Made by a program: the position numbers and the translations under genes
NCBI RefSeq assembly: GCF_903642095.1
Contig: NZ_CAHJWD020000204.1
Span: 1-15,770 of the forward strand
Direction: 5' to 3'
From: Bathymodiolus brooksi thiotrophic gill symbiont
GTDB taxonomy: Bacteria > Pseudomonadota > Gammaproteobacteria > PS1 > Pseudothioglobaceae
DNA length: 15,770 bases
The notes under the pieces: generated by a model
The model's database searches: none
Seen by the model: only the letters and a program-made list of their open reading frames with translations
Told to the model about the DNA's origin: nothing
Shown here: positions 6,409 through 14,531 of the stretch, piece by piece
Layout of the letters: each line of letters begins with the position of its first letter
How positions within the stretch are numbered: the first letter of the stretch is position 1

Positions 6409-6843
6409 ATGCTAGATTATATATTTTTTGATACAACACTCTCGGGAAAATTTAAAGACCACTTAATAAAAGTGGGAATAAAGTTTACAGTTGAAAATGA
6501 TGATGGATTTGGATCGGTGCAGGGGGAAATTGTTGCTATTCCTGATGAAACTAGTGAGGATATATTAGATGAATTGCAAATTTTATATGATAAACTGCAA
6601 GACGAATTAGAACAAATACTTGAGGACAATGGCAATGGCTTGCTTATGAATGCAGCAGGTATGCAAGCTCAGCTCAAAGACGGCACAATGTGCACCTTAA
6701 GAGTAGAACCAACAATTGTAACACGCATCCTTACCGTATTAGAATTTGATGAATTACAGGCGTTTATTGATAACATAGCGCACAGTGTAGAAGAGCCCGA
6801 TAGTGGGCATTTTTGTAAAAATATAGGAGAGAAACATGAGTGA
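6409..6843 (+). CDS. Acidic conserved-looking protein of unknown function
   Basis: A 144-residue soluble protein beginning MLDYIFFDTTLSGKF, with no signal peptide or membrane helix. An N-terminal half rich in Asp/Glu (including DETSEDILDELQILYDKLQD, a likely helix) leads to AAGMQAQLKDGTMCTLRVEP and a helical end with GHFCKN. The repeated pattern of a strand-rich start, a coiled acidic helix and a second alpha/beta part looks like a real domain, but I cannot name a family. No Shine-Dalgarno sequence precedes the ATG and the divergent start is only 36 bases away, so the transcript may be leaderless or nearly so. It overlaps the next gene by 8 bases and is two genes ahead of the SQR-like flavoprotein, which suggests an accessory role to it. 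Confidence 0.72.
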   Translation: MLDYIFFDTTLSGKFKDHLIKVGIKFTVENDDGFGSVQGEIVAIPDETSEDILDELQILYDKLQDELEQILEDNGNGLLMNAAGMQAQLKDGTMCTLRVEPTIVTRILTVLEFDELQAFIDNIAHSVEEPDSGHFCKNIGEKHE

Positions 6844-7138
6844 ATATTTTATTATTATGTCGTTTGAGTTAAATGAAAAAAGTTTAATTAATGATTGGAT
6901 AGCTTTGTCAAAAGAGATCGATGAGGATATTGTTAAGGCCGATGGGTTTATTTCTCGTGATTCTGGTATTGATGAAAATGGGCGAGTGTATTGTTTAGTG
7001 AAATGGCAAAGCAAAACACATCAAGAAACCTTTAGGAAACTACTTGAATCAAGAGAAGAATGGTCACAAATGATGCAAAAATTTAGTAGTATTGTCAATA
7101 TGGAAACCAGCACAAATCAAGCCATAGAAATTTTTTAA
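6836..7138 (+). CDS. Small ABM-like (ferredoxin-fold) protein
   Basis: A 100-residue soluble protein. FIIMSFELNEKSLINDWIAL, then KADGFISRDSGIDENGRVYC and LVKWQSKTHQETFRKLLESR follow the beta-alpha-beta pattern of the dimeric ferredoxin-like (antibiotic biosynthesis monooxygenase, ABM) superfamily, where a DGFIS(R) turn followed by a KWxSxxxQETFxKLL helix is common. Members are small monooxygenases or subunits of unclear role, so no activity is claimed. A GGAGAG ribosome-binding site (6826-6831) supports the ATG. The stop is only 2 bases from the next ATG, so it is coupled to the SQR-like gene. Confidence 0.7.
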   Translation: MSEYFIIMSFELNEKSLINDWIALSKEIDEDIVKADGFISRDSGIDENGRVYCLVKWQSKTHQETFRKLLESREEWSQMMQKFSSIVNMETSTNQAIEIF

Positions 7139-7140
7139 AG

Positions 7141-8268
7141 ATGAAAAAGATTACGATTATCGGGTCAGGATTTGCAGGTTTAACTGCAGTTAGGATGCTT
7201 AGAAAAAAAGACAAAACAGCAGAAATTACACTGATTTCTCCAAAAGCAGAACTGGTGTATATGCCAAGTTTGATTTGGATACCCTCAGGTGCAGCAAAGA
7301 AAAAAGATGTTGTCGTGCCGCTGGATAATTTTTTTCAACGATTGAATGTTCATCATATGCCGGGCACAGTTATTGGCTTAGAAAATGAGGGTAGAACGAC
7401 ATTGTTAGGCAACAATGTTAGAATTGATAATGATGCGTTGATTATCGCCTCAGGCGGACGCTTTATTAAGAAATTACCTGGTATTGAGTATGCCATTACC
7501 CCTTGCGAAGGACTGAGTGCGGTACAAGAAATGCACAATAGAATAAAAACGATGAATGGTGGTAATATTGCCATTGGTTTTGCAGGCAATCCAAAAGAGC
7601 CGAGTGCAATGCGTGGCGGGCCGATGTTTGAATTTTTGTTTGGTTTAGATACACAACTTCGGCAAGAAGGTAGGCGTGATAAATTTAATTTAACCTTTTT
7701 TACCCCCGCAGAAAAACCCGGTGCTCGCTTAGGTGAAAAGGCGGTTAAAAAGCTGTTAAACGAGATGAAAAAGCGCAATATTGAATTTCATCTTGGGCAT
7801 AAAATAAAAGCTTTTGAGTCCGACAAAGTCATTACTGAGGGGGGTGAGATTCCAACAGATTTGATTTTGTTTATGCCCGGAATGACAGGCAATACTTGGT
7901 TTGACAATACCGAACTTGCTCGTAGCGAAGGCGGATTGATTCAGGCGGATAAATTCTGCCAAACTTCACTCAAAAATGTGTTTGTTGCAGGCGATTCAGG
8001 CAGTTTTCCAGGGCCAGAATGGATGCCAAAACAAGCACACATGGCAGATCTACAAGCCGAAGCCGCCACCCACAATATGCTGGATGTACTTAATGGAAAG
8101 CCAGCGAGCCATACTTTTAAAATTGAATTAATGTGTATTGTTGATTCAAATAATAAAGGTATGTATATATCACGCACAATGACGGGCGGACTAGTGCTAC
8201 CAAATTGCCGTTTGCTCCACCTTGCTAAACGCTTATTTGGCTGGTGGTATTTGCGTCAGTATCGATAA
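7141..8268 (+). CDS. Sulfide:quinone oxidoreductase-like flavoprotein
   Basis: A 375-residue FAD protein of the SQR/flavocytochrome c sulfide dehydrogenase/NDH-2 superfamily. It has the Rossmann motif IIGSGFAGLTAV, the LVYMPSLIWIPSG loop, the IASGGRF strand, and the FAD motif NVFVAGDSGSFPGPEWMPKQAHMADLQA (read about 278-306). The end, RLLHLAKRLFGWWYLRQYR, is a plausible amphipathic membrane anchor as in SQR. Canonical SQRs use three cysteines; here Cys122 (TPCEG) and Cys332 (ELMCIVD) sit where the first and third would be, but the middle one is absent, with PSAMRGGPMFEFLF in that place. Cys273 and Cys356 are extra. The enzyme may oxidise sulfide or persulfide and reduce quinone, but the altered cysteines leave substrate open. 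It follows a 2-base gap and precedes hinT. Confidence 0.8.
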   Translation: MKKITIIGSGFAGLTAVRMLRKKDKTAEITLISPKAELVYMPSLIWIPSGAAKKKDVVVPLDNFFQRLNVHHMPGTVIGLENEGRTTLLGNNVRIDNDALIIASGGRFIKKLPGIEYAITPCEGLSAVQEMHNRIKTMNGGNIAIGFAGNPKEPSAMRGGPMFEFLFGLDTQLRQEGRRDKFNLTFFTPAEKPGARLGEKAVKKLLNEMKKRNIEFHLGHKIKAFESDKVITEGGEIPTDLILFMPGMTGNTWFDNTELARSEGGLIQADKFCQTSLKNVFVAGDSGSFPGPEWMPKQAHMADLQAEAATHNMLDVLNGKPASHTFKIELMCIVDSNNKGMYISRTMTGGLVLPNCRLLHLAKRLFGWWYLRQYR

Positions 8269-8280
8269 GGAGAAAAATAT

Positions 8281-8619
8281 ATGTCAGGTTGTTTATTTTG
8301 TAAAATTATTGCTGGAGATGTTCCTGTTGAAAAAATCTATGAAGATGAGGATGTTTTGGCTTTTCACGATATCGGCAAGCAAGCACCACATCATTTTTTG
8401 GTCATTCCAAAAATACACATTGCCTCATTAAATGCAGCAGACGATGCAGCGTTAATAGGTAAATTAAGTCTAACTGCTAGTCAAATTGCCAAGGATTTTG
8501 GCTTTGCTGATGAGGGTTATCGTGTCGTCATGAATTGCAATGATAATGGCGGACAAACAGTTTATCACATTCATCTTCATTGTCTAGGCGGGAGAGTGTT
8601 ATCTTGGCCACCCGGATAA
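8281..8619 (+). CDS. hinT: HIT family purine nucleoside phosphoramidase-like protein (HinT)
   Basis: A 112-residue cytoplasmic protein of the histidine-triad family, usual length for HinT. CLFCKIIAG at residues 4-12, APHHFLVIPKIHI and the catalytic HIHLH (His96, His98, His100) with the following CLGGR are the family's motifs. HinT hydrolyses adenosine phosphoramidates such as AMP-lysine. The GGAG ribosome-binding site at 8268-8271 overlaps the end of the SQR-like gene, so it is transcribed with it, though no functional tie is needed. Confidence 0.93.
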   Translation: MSGCLFCKIIAGDVPVEKIYEDEDVLAFHDIGKQAPHHFLVIPKIHIASLNAADDAALIGKLSLTASQIAKDFGFADEGYRVVMNCNDNGGQTVYHIHLHCLGGRVLSWPPG

Positions 8620-8695
8620 AACCTTATTTTTTGTGAGCAAAACAAATACTTGATAAGATAAAATGCCCTCTTTTTAGTGTATTTTATATTTCATA

Positions 8696-11503
8696 ATGAG
8701 TAACGAATTTTTAGACAGACATATTGGCCCCAGTGAAGCAGATATTATTGCAATGTTGCGTGCAATCGGGCAAAATTCAATTGATGAAGTGGTATCAAAA
8801 ACTGTGCCTAAGGGTATTTTGTTTGGCAATCGAATGGCACTTGATGAAGGGCTGAGTGAGCGAGATGCACTGGCTTTGGCAACCAAGTTGGCTGCTGAGA
8901 ATATTATTGCTACAAATTTTATTGGACAAGGTTATTATGGCACACTAATGCCAAGCGTTATCCAGCGAAATATCTTAGAAAACCCCGGCTGGTATACGGC
9001 TTACACACCTTATCAAGCTGAGATTTCTCAGGGGCGTTTGGAAATGTTGCTGAATTTCCAGCAAATGATTGTTGATTTAACAGGGATGGATATTTCCAAT
9101 GCATCGTTATTAGACGAGCCAACTGCTGCCGCTGAGGCGATGATGATGGCAAAACGAGCCAATCGTAAAAACAAATCTAACAAATTTTTAATTGACACTA
9201 ATACCCACCCACAAACAATTACTATCTTACAAACACGCGCTAAACCACTCGGCATTGAATTGGTGGTAAAAACGATTCAAGACGACGATTTTTCCGATTG
9301 TTTTGCTGTTTTAATGCAATCACCGGGCACAAACGGCGAAGTGCGTGATTTAACTGCCGATATTGAAAAAGCCAAATCACAAAACGCTTTAACGATTGTC
9401 GCTTGCGATATTTTGGCACTTTGCCTAATGAAAACACCCGCTGAAATGGGTGCAGACATTGCTATCGGTAACTCCCAACGCTTTGGTGTCCCAATGGGTT
9501 TTGGTGGGCCTCACGCAGCATTTTTAGCCACAAAAGACACTTTCAAACGCATGGTTCCGGGACGCATTATCGGTGTTTCACAAGATGCACTTGGTAATCC
9601 TGCAATGCGTATGTCCCTGCAAACGCGTGAACAACATATTCGCCGTGACAAAGCCACCAGCAATATCTGCACCGCACAAGTTTTATTAGCAGTATTGGCA
9701 GCAGCTTATGGCATTTATCATGGTGCTAAAGGATTAAAAAAGATTGCCACCAAAATACATTTAAAAGCAGTAACCCTTGCCAACAGCCTTACCAAAGCAG
9801 ATTTTAAGTTAGAAAATGAAGTATTTTTTGATACTATCACTATTAATAGTAATCAAGCAAAAACATTATTCCATCAAGCACAAGACCAAGGTATTAATTG
9901 TCGCTTGTTAAACAATACTCAACTTACCATTGCCATTGATGAAACCACCACCAACGCCGACCTATCGCAACTCGCTTCAATTTTCAACATAAACCTTACC
10001 CACAAGGCAATCCATCCCACCCTTAATATCACCAGAAATTCCCAATACCTAACACACCCAGTATTTAGCCTATACCACTCAGAAACTGAAATGATGCGTT
10101 ACCTAAAGCGTTTAGAAAACAAAGACATTGCACTCAATCACTCAATGATTGCACTAGGATCTTGCACTATGAAACTGAATGCTGCCACACAAATGTATTC
10201 CATTTCTTTACCAGGTTTTTCCTCTTTGCACCCTTATGCACCTGAAAATCAAACCAAAGGCTATCAGCAATTATTTAAAGATTTGGAATACGCTTTAGCA
10301 GAAATTACAGGCTATGATGCAGTGTCATTACAGCCAAATGCAGGCTCTCAAGGTGAGTTTGCAGGATTACTTGCCATTCACGCTTATCACGATTCTCGTG
10401 GTGATTCGCATCGTAATATCTGCTTAATCCCCTCATCAGCACATGGCACAAATCCTGCCAGTGCAGTAATGGCAGGTATGCAAGTCGTCATTATTAAATG
10501 TGACGAATCAGGTAATATTGATATAAACGATTTGCAAATAAAAGCAGAAAAACATGCTAACAACCTTGCAGCTATTATGGTAACTTACCCCTCAACACAT
10601 GGCGTTTTTGAAGTAGAAATACAAAAAGTATGTGACATTATTCACGCCAAAGGTGCACAAGTTTACTTAGACGGAGCCAATCTAAATGCCATGGTTGGCA
10701 TCACTCGTATGGGTGAATTTGGTGCCGATGTATCACACATTAATCTCCACAAAACTTTTGCTATTCCCCACGGCGGTGGCGGTCCAGGTATGGGTCCTAT
10801 CGGCGTAAAAGCACATTTAGCCCCATTCCTACCCGGTAATCCATTAGAAAAAAATTCAAACGCTGTATCAGCAGCAATGTTCGGATCCGCCTCAATTCTA
10901 CCAATCTCATGGTCATATATTAAATTATTAGGCAAACAAGGTATGCAACGATCAACCGAAATTGCCATTCTTAGTGCCAACTACATTGCCAACGAACTTA
11001 AAGACTATTTTCCCATTCTATACCGCGGCGACCAAGGTTTAGTTGCACACGAATGTATCATTGACATCCGTCCCTTAAAAGAAAAAAGCAACATCTCTGA
11101 AGAAGACATCGCCAAACGCCTAATGGACTATGGCTTTCACTCCCCCACCATGTCATTTCCAGTTGCAGGCACACTAATGATTGAACCAACTGAAAGCGAA
11201 TCAAAACAAGAAATTGATAGATTTATCACCGCTATGATCAGCATCCATGCCGAAATTCAAAAAGTAATTTCCAAACAATGGGACAAAGACAATAACCCCT
11301 TAAAAAACGCCCCCCACACCGCACTTGAAATGGCAGAAAATTGGATCTACCCTTATTCACGCACCACAGCATTCTACCCCGTTGACTCCTTAAAGCAAAA
11401 CAAATACTTCCCACCAGTAAAACGCATTAACAATGTTTATGGCGACCGTAACCTATTTTGCACCTGCCCAGATATAGCAGATTTTGAAAACACCCCCAAC
11501 TAA
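8696..11503 (+). CDS. gcvP: Glycine dehydrogenase (decarboxylating), fused P-protein
   Basis: A 935-residue protein, close to E. coli GcvP (957), with both halves that some bacteria carry as GcvPA and GcvPB. The N-terminus FLDRHIGPSEADI and GQGYYGT...PGWYTAYTPYQAEISQGRLE are GcvPA-type; LGSCTMKLNA and SLHPY mark the second half. The PLP-binding lysine is Lys686 in NLHKTFAIPHGGGGPGMGP. It decarboxylates glycine and passes the aminomethyl group to the H-protein's lipoyl arm, feeding one-carbon units to folate. gcvT and gcvH are not in the window. No Shine-Dalgarno sequence precedes the ATG, and the 76-base gap after hinT is too short for a glycine riboswitch. Base skew on the coding strand changes within the gene toward C-rich. 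Confidence 0.97.
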   Translation: MSNEFLDRHIGPSEADIIAMLRAIGQNSIDEVVSKTVPKGILFGNRMALDEGLSERDALALATKLAAENIIATNFIGQGYYGTLMPSVIQRNILENPGWYTAYTPYQAEISQGRLEMLLNFQQMIVDLTGMDISNASLLDEPTAAAEAMMMAKRANRKNKSNKFLIDTNTHPQTITILQTRAKPLGIELVVKTIQDDDFSDCFAVLMQSPGTNGEVRDLTADIEKAKSQNALTIVACDILALCLMKTPAEMGADIAIGNSQRFGVPMGFGGPHAAFLATKDTFKRMVPGRIIGVSQDALGNPAMRMSLQTREQHIRRDKATSNICTAQVLLAVLAAAYGIYHGAKGLKKIATKIHLKAVTLANSLTKADFKLENEVFFDTITINSNQAKTLFHQAQDQGINCRLLNNTQLTIAIDETTTNADLSQLASIFNINLTHKAIHPTLNITRNSQYLTHPVFSLYHSETEMMRYLKRLENKDIALNHSMIALGSCTMKLNAATQMYSISLPGFSSLHPYAPENQTKGYQQLFKDLEYALAEITGYDAVSLQPNAGSQGEFAGLLAIHAYHDSRGDSHRNICLIPSSAHGTNPASAVMAGMQVVIIKCDESGNIDINDLQIKAEKHANNLAAIMVTYPSTHGVFEVEIQKVCDIIHAKGAQVYLDGANLNAMVGITRMGEFGADVSHINLHKTFAIPHGGGGPGMGPIGVKAHLAPFLPGNPLEKNSNAVSAAMFGSASILPISWSYIKLLGKQGMQRSTEIAILSANYIANELKDYFPILYRGDQGLVAHECIIDIRPLKEKSNISEEDIAKRLMDYGFHSPTMSFPVAGTLMIEPTESESKQEIDRFITAMISIHAEIQKVISKQWDKDNNPLKNAPHTALEMAENWIYPYSRTTAFYPVDSLKQNKYFPPVKRINNVYGDRNLFCTCPDIADFENTPN

Positions 11504-11533
11504 AAAATACAAGATATTACTTACACCGTAGGG

Positions 11534-11550
11534 AAGGGTTTGTAACCCTT
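11534..11550 (+). terminator. Weak hairpin after gcvP
   Basis: AAGGGTT (11534-11540) pairs with AACCCTT (11544-11550) around a 3-base TGT loop, 30 bases after the gcvP stop. The stem is perfect but the following bases (TCTGAG) are not a T-run, so it may end or stabilise the transcript only weakly. Confidence 0.4.
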
Positions 11551-11593
11551 TCTGAGACTGAGATTTAAACTTCACCCTAAGAATAATTACACT

Positions 11594-11806
11594 CTACATT
11601 ATTTTGTTTAATTTTGAATCTAAATGATTAACATCATCTTGAGAAGGCCTTTTACTTTGAGAAAAATTCCCTTCAAACTCTTTAATTTTAGGCGTAATCA
11701 TCTCAATTAACATATCACCAGCCCAACAGATAGTTGCCAGTAGCGGTGTAATGGTTGTGTTTACAATCCTAATGCCCCTGCTAGATTTGATATGGGCTTT
11801 ATCTTG
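11594..11806 (-). pseudogene. Possible C-terminal remnant of an unknown membrane-associated protein
   Basis: The minus strand is open from 11806 to a TAG at 11594-11596, about 70 codons, with no usable start at its head. It reads IRIVNTTITPLLATICWAGD, then MLIEMITPKIKEFEGNFSQS and a polar end with KRPSQDDVNHLDSKLNKIM. A hydrophobic stretch followed by a charged tail ending cleanly in a stop looks like the end of a real protein that lost its front. I do not recognise it. Chance openness in AT-rich DNA is a serious alternative. Confidence 0.3.
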
Positions 11807-11863
11807 TTAATGGTGTTAAGTATTTATTATCTAATCAGAAGAAAACACCGACTTGCTCATTGA
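11792..11863 (+). pseudogene. Possible remnant of a small membrane protein
   Basis: From the ATG at 11792 a 23-residue frame reads MGFILLMVLSIYYLIRRKHR then LAH. A hydrophobic helix with a basic tail is just what the end of a small membrane protein looks like. A second frame directly upstream (MVVFTILMPLLD, from 11751) also reads as a membrane helix, so a frameshifted gene is possible. The terminator at 11881-11910 follows it, which supports that a transcript once ended here. No ribosome-binding site is seen. Confidence 0.3.
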
Positions 11864-11880
11864 GTAAATCAAGCAAAGAA

Positions 11881-11910
11881 AAAAACCTTGTGAAAACGGG
11901 GCTTTTTTTT
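11881..11910 (+). terminator. Intrinsic terminator
   Basis: CCTTGT (11886-11891) pairs with ACGGGG (11896-11901), including two G-U pairs, across a GAAA tetraloop, with flanking A-run and an unbroken run of eight T (11903-11910). This is a convincing rho-independent terminator reading rightwards, ending whatever is transcribed from gcvP or the small remnant before parC. Confidence 0.75.
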
Positions 11911-12095
11911 GAGTAAAGTTTGTTTGAATTGTGCTTTAAGGCGTGCACAAAAATGTTATTTTCTGCATTTCAATATTTGAGGTGTGAATTGAGAAATACA
12001 CCCTTGTATTATCAACTTTTTTTAATAACAATCGCACTGAATAGTTTGAATATTTAAGTTAAAATAATCCAAACTTTCACCCCTCTAGGAACAGA

Positions 12096-14333
12096 ATGAG
12101 CCAAATTGGACTTGAACAACAAAGCGTCGCACAATTTAGCGAGAATGCTTATCTTGATTATTCTATGTATGTCATTCTTGACCGTGCATTGCCGTTTGTG
12201 GGGGATGGGCTCAAGCCTGTTCAACGCCGTATCGTTTATGCGATGAGTGAATTGGGACTCAAATCTAGTGCTAAATTCAAAAAGTCTGCTCGGACTGTGG
12301 GTGATGTTTTAGGTAAATTTCATCCACATGGTGACAGTGCTTGTTATGAGGCGATGGTGTTGATGGCGCAGCCGTTTTCTTATCGTTATCCCTTTATTGA
12401 TGGGCAGGGGAATTGGGGGGCACCTGATGATCCTAAGTCGTTTGCAGCTATGCGTTATACTGAAAGTAAACTATCCCGTTATGCAGATTTATTGCTTGGT
12501 GAAATTAATCAAGGCACGGTGGGTTGGGTGGATAATTTTGATGGTTCATTGCAAGAGCCTGAACATTTGCCAGCACAAGTGCCGAACCTTTTATTGAATG
12601 GCACTTCGGGTATTGCCGTTGGTATGGCAACGGATGTGCCACCGCATAATTTGACCGAAGTGGTGTCGGCTTGTATCCATTTATTAGACAACCCATCTGC
12701 TAATTTAGACGAAATTATGGGTATTTTACCAGCACCAGATTATCCAACTAACGCTGATATTGTTTCTAATATTGCTGACCTTAGACAGATTTACGAAACG
12801 GGACATGGTTCAGTCAAAATGCGTGCCACTTATCAAAAAGAAAAGGGCGAAATTGTGATTGAAACATTGCCTTTTCAGACTTCTGGGTCTAAAGTTATTA
12901 CTCAAATCGCCGACCAAATGCGTAAGAAAAAATTGCCATTGGTTGAAGACATTCGTGATGAATCTGATCATGAAAATCCAACTCGAATTGTGATTGTGCC
13001 TAGGTCAAATCGTGTGGACACAGATGCACTAATGTTGCATTTATTTGCCACCACTGATTTAGAGAAAAATTACCGTGTCAATATGAATGTCATTGGTTTG
13101 GATGGCAAGCCACAGGTTAAGCCACTCATTCCAATGCTAAAAGAATGGCTGACTTATCGCACGCAAGTGGTTACCAATCGCCTAAACCATCGTTTGGATA
13201 AAATTTTGGCTAGATTGCACATTTTGGAGGGGTTGCTGGTTGCATTTTTGAATATTGATGAAGTAATTGCTATTATTCGCACAGAGGATAAGCCAAAGCC
13301 AGTATTGATATCGAATTTTAAACTGAGCGAAATACAAGCTGAAGCGATTTTAGAATTAAAACTTCGCCACCTTGCCAAGTTAGAAGAGATGAAAATCCAA
13401 GGCGAACAAAAAGAATTGGCAGAAGAAAAAGAAAAATTAGAATTGTTATTGTCAAGTGAGGCACGCCTAAAAACCTATATTAAGAATGAACTTAAAGCTG
13501 TTGTTAAAACCTTTGGCGATACAAGACGATCAAGTATTAAACCCAGTTCTCAGCAATCCCAAGCATTTAATGAAGATGACTTAATGCCTGCTGAAAATAT
13601 AACCGTGGTATTAAGTGATAATGGTTGGGTGCGTAGCGCCAAAGGGCATGATATTGACTCAAGTGCGTTGAATTATAAATCAGGCGATGGTTATTTAACC
13701 AGTGCCAAAGGGCGTAGTAACAAAAATGCTATTTTCTTAGATTCAACAGGTCGTTCTTATTCATTAAGAGCCAATTCTCTACCCAGTGCCAGAGGGCAGG
13801 GTGAGCCACTAACAGGTCGATTAACCCCACCATTAGAAGCCAATTTTGTAGATGTTATCATGGGTGATGACAGTCAAAATATTTTATTAGCCTCAAATGC
13901 AGGTTATGGCTTCATTACCACCATAGGTGATTTACTGTCAAAGAAAAAAGCTGGCAAGGTGTCGTTATCTTTATCAGGCAATGCCAAAGTAATGCGAGTT
14001 ATCAAGGTTGATGATTTAGAAAATCAGTTTGTTGCGGTAACCACCAATCGTGGCAGGTTATTGGTATTCCCAATCTCTGAATTGCCAGTTTTATCAAAAG
14101 GTAAGGGTAATAAATTAATTCAAATTCCATCAAAAGAAATGAAATCTGGAGAAGAATTTGTCGTTAGTATCTGTGTTTTACTAGAAACCCAAAATCTTAA
14201 AGTAACCGCAGGAAAACGCCATTTAACCATTAAATTTCAAGATTTAAACAATTATATTGGCAAGCGTGCTAGACGGGGTAACTTGTTACCAAAAGGGTAT
14301 CAAAATCTATCAAAAATTGAAAAATCTGATTAA
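12096..14333 (+). CDS. parC: DNA topoisomerase IV subunit A
   Basis: A 745-residue protein (E. coli ParC 752) that with ParE unlinks daughter chromosomes. [20 protein letters not shown] and [13 protein letters not shown] open the breakage-reunion domain; the catalytic tyrosine is Tyr121 in [12 protein letters not shown]. The quinolone-resistance region reads [14 protein letters not shown], with Ser81 and Glu85 as in sensitive E. coli (Ser80, Glu84). The isoleucine-wedge region and the coiled [18 protein letters not shown] gate segment follow, then a C-terminal beta-propeller. [13 protein letters not shown] and the length separate ParC from GyrA, and no GyrA box (QRRGGKG) is seen. parE is not in the window. 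The start has AGGA 5 bases upstream and lies well clear of gcvP, so it has its own promoter. Confidence 0.97.
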   Translation: MSQIGLEQQSVAQFSENAYLDYSMYVILDRALPFVGDGLKPVQRRIVYAMSELGLKSSAKFKKSARTVGDVLGKFHPHGDSACYEAMVLMAQPFSYRYPFIDGQGNWGAPDDPKSFAAMRYTESKLSRYADLLLGEINQGTVGWVDNFDGSLQEPEHLPAQVPNLLLNGTSGIAVGMATDVPPHNLTEVVSACIHLLDNPSANLDEIMGILPAPDYPTNADIVSNIADLRQIYETGHGSVKMRATYQKEKGEIVIETLPFQTSGSKVITQIADQMRKKKLPLVEDIRDESDHENPTRIVIVPRSNRVDTDALMLHLFATTDLEKNYRVNMNVIGLDGKPQVKPLIPMLKEWLTYRTQVVTNRLNHRLDKILARLHILEGLLVAFLNIDEVIAIIRTEDKPKPVLISNFKLSEIQAEAILELKLRHLAKLEEMKIQGEQKELAEEKEKLELLLSSEARLKTYIKNELKAVVKTFGDTRRSSIKPSSQQSQAFNEDDLMPAENITVVLSDNGWVRSAKGHDIDSSALNYKSGDGYLTSAKGRSNKNAIFLDSTGRSYSLRANSLPSARGQGEPLTGRLTPPLEANFVDVIMGDDSQNILLASNAGYGFITTIGDLLSKKKAGKVSLSLSGNAKVMRVIKVDDLENQFVAVTTNRGRLLVFPISELPVLSKGKGNKLIQIPSKEMKSGEEFVVSICVLLETQNLKVTAGKRHLTIKFQDLNNYIGKRARRGNLLPKGYQNLSKIEKSD

Positions 14334-14346
14334 ACTTTTTTAAAAA

Positions 14347-14355
14347 TGGTATAAT
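14347..14355 (+). promoter_or_regulatory. Extended -10 promoter
   Basis: TGGTATAAT is a perfect extended -10 box (TGn followed by the consensus TATAAT), 14 bases after the parC stop. The hexamer 17 bases upstream (TGATTA, 14327-14332) is a weak -35, as is common with extended -10 sites. It would start a transcript near 14362, a few bases ahead of the lipoprotein ribosome-binding site, so the lipoprotein and next gene are probably a separate operon from parC. Confidence 0.7.
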
Positions 14356-14385
14356 TTTTTTCAAATAAAATAAACAAAGGAAATG

Positions 14386-14520
14386 ATGAAAAAGTTAAAT
14401 CTAAGCGTGTTGTTATTAGTAGTTTTTGTGTTAGCAGGTTGTGGCGGTAGTGATGGTAATCCTAATCCTGATTCCAATAAAGGACTGATACCACCAAAAC
14501 ATATTGAAGTAATCAAATAG
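14386..14520 (+). CDS. Small lipoprotein, function unknown
   Basis: A 44-residue protein. MKKLNLSVLLLVVFVLAGCG has a lipoprotein signal with lipobox L16-A-G-C19, so after cleavage only 26 residues remain, tethered to a membrane by Cys19. The mature part is GGSDGNPNPDSN then KGLIPPKHIEVIK, flexible and proline-containing. The ATG at 14386 is chosen over the one at 14383 because AAAGG (14376-14380) is then 5 bases away. The size is like that of LptM/YifL, but its CGxKGPLYxP motif is missing, so that name is not used. It sits 11 bases ahead of the exported protein and shares its promoter. Confidence 0.75.
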   Translation: MKKLNLSVLLLVVFVLAGCGGSDGNPNPDSNKGLIPPKHIEVIK

Positions 14521-14531
14521 GAGAAATAATA

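Larger units (their letters stand above)
11504..12095. other. 592-base gene-poor region between gcvP and parC
   Basis: Besides the hairpin, the two weak remnants and the terminator listed separately, the part from 11911 to 12095 holds no gene I can support. It must carry the parC promoter: TAAAAT at 12060-12065 is a candidate -10, without a good -35 at the right distance. AGGA at 12087-12090 is the parC ribosome-binding site. Confidence 0.6.

Noticed and set aside
8620..8695. Glycine riboswitch or clear promoter ahead of gcvP
   Set aside because: The gap is only 76 bases and shows no aptamer-like structure; TTGATA at 8650-8655 has no -10 box at proper spacing.
10663..10980. 105-residue minus-strand frame
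   Set aside because: It mirrors the most conserved part of gcvP around Lys686, so it is a shadow frame; the same goes for other antisense frames in SQR-like, gcvP and parC genes.
14386..14520. LptM (YifL) identity for the small lipoprotein
   Set aside because: Size fits, but the conserved CGxKGPLYxP segment after the lipidated cysteine is missing.
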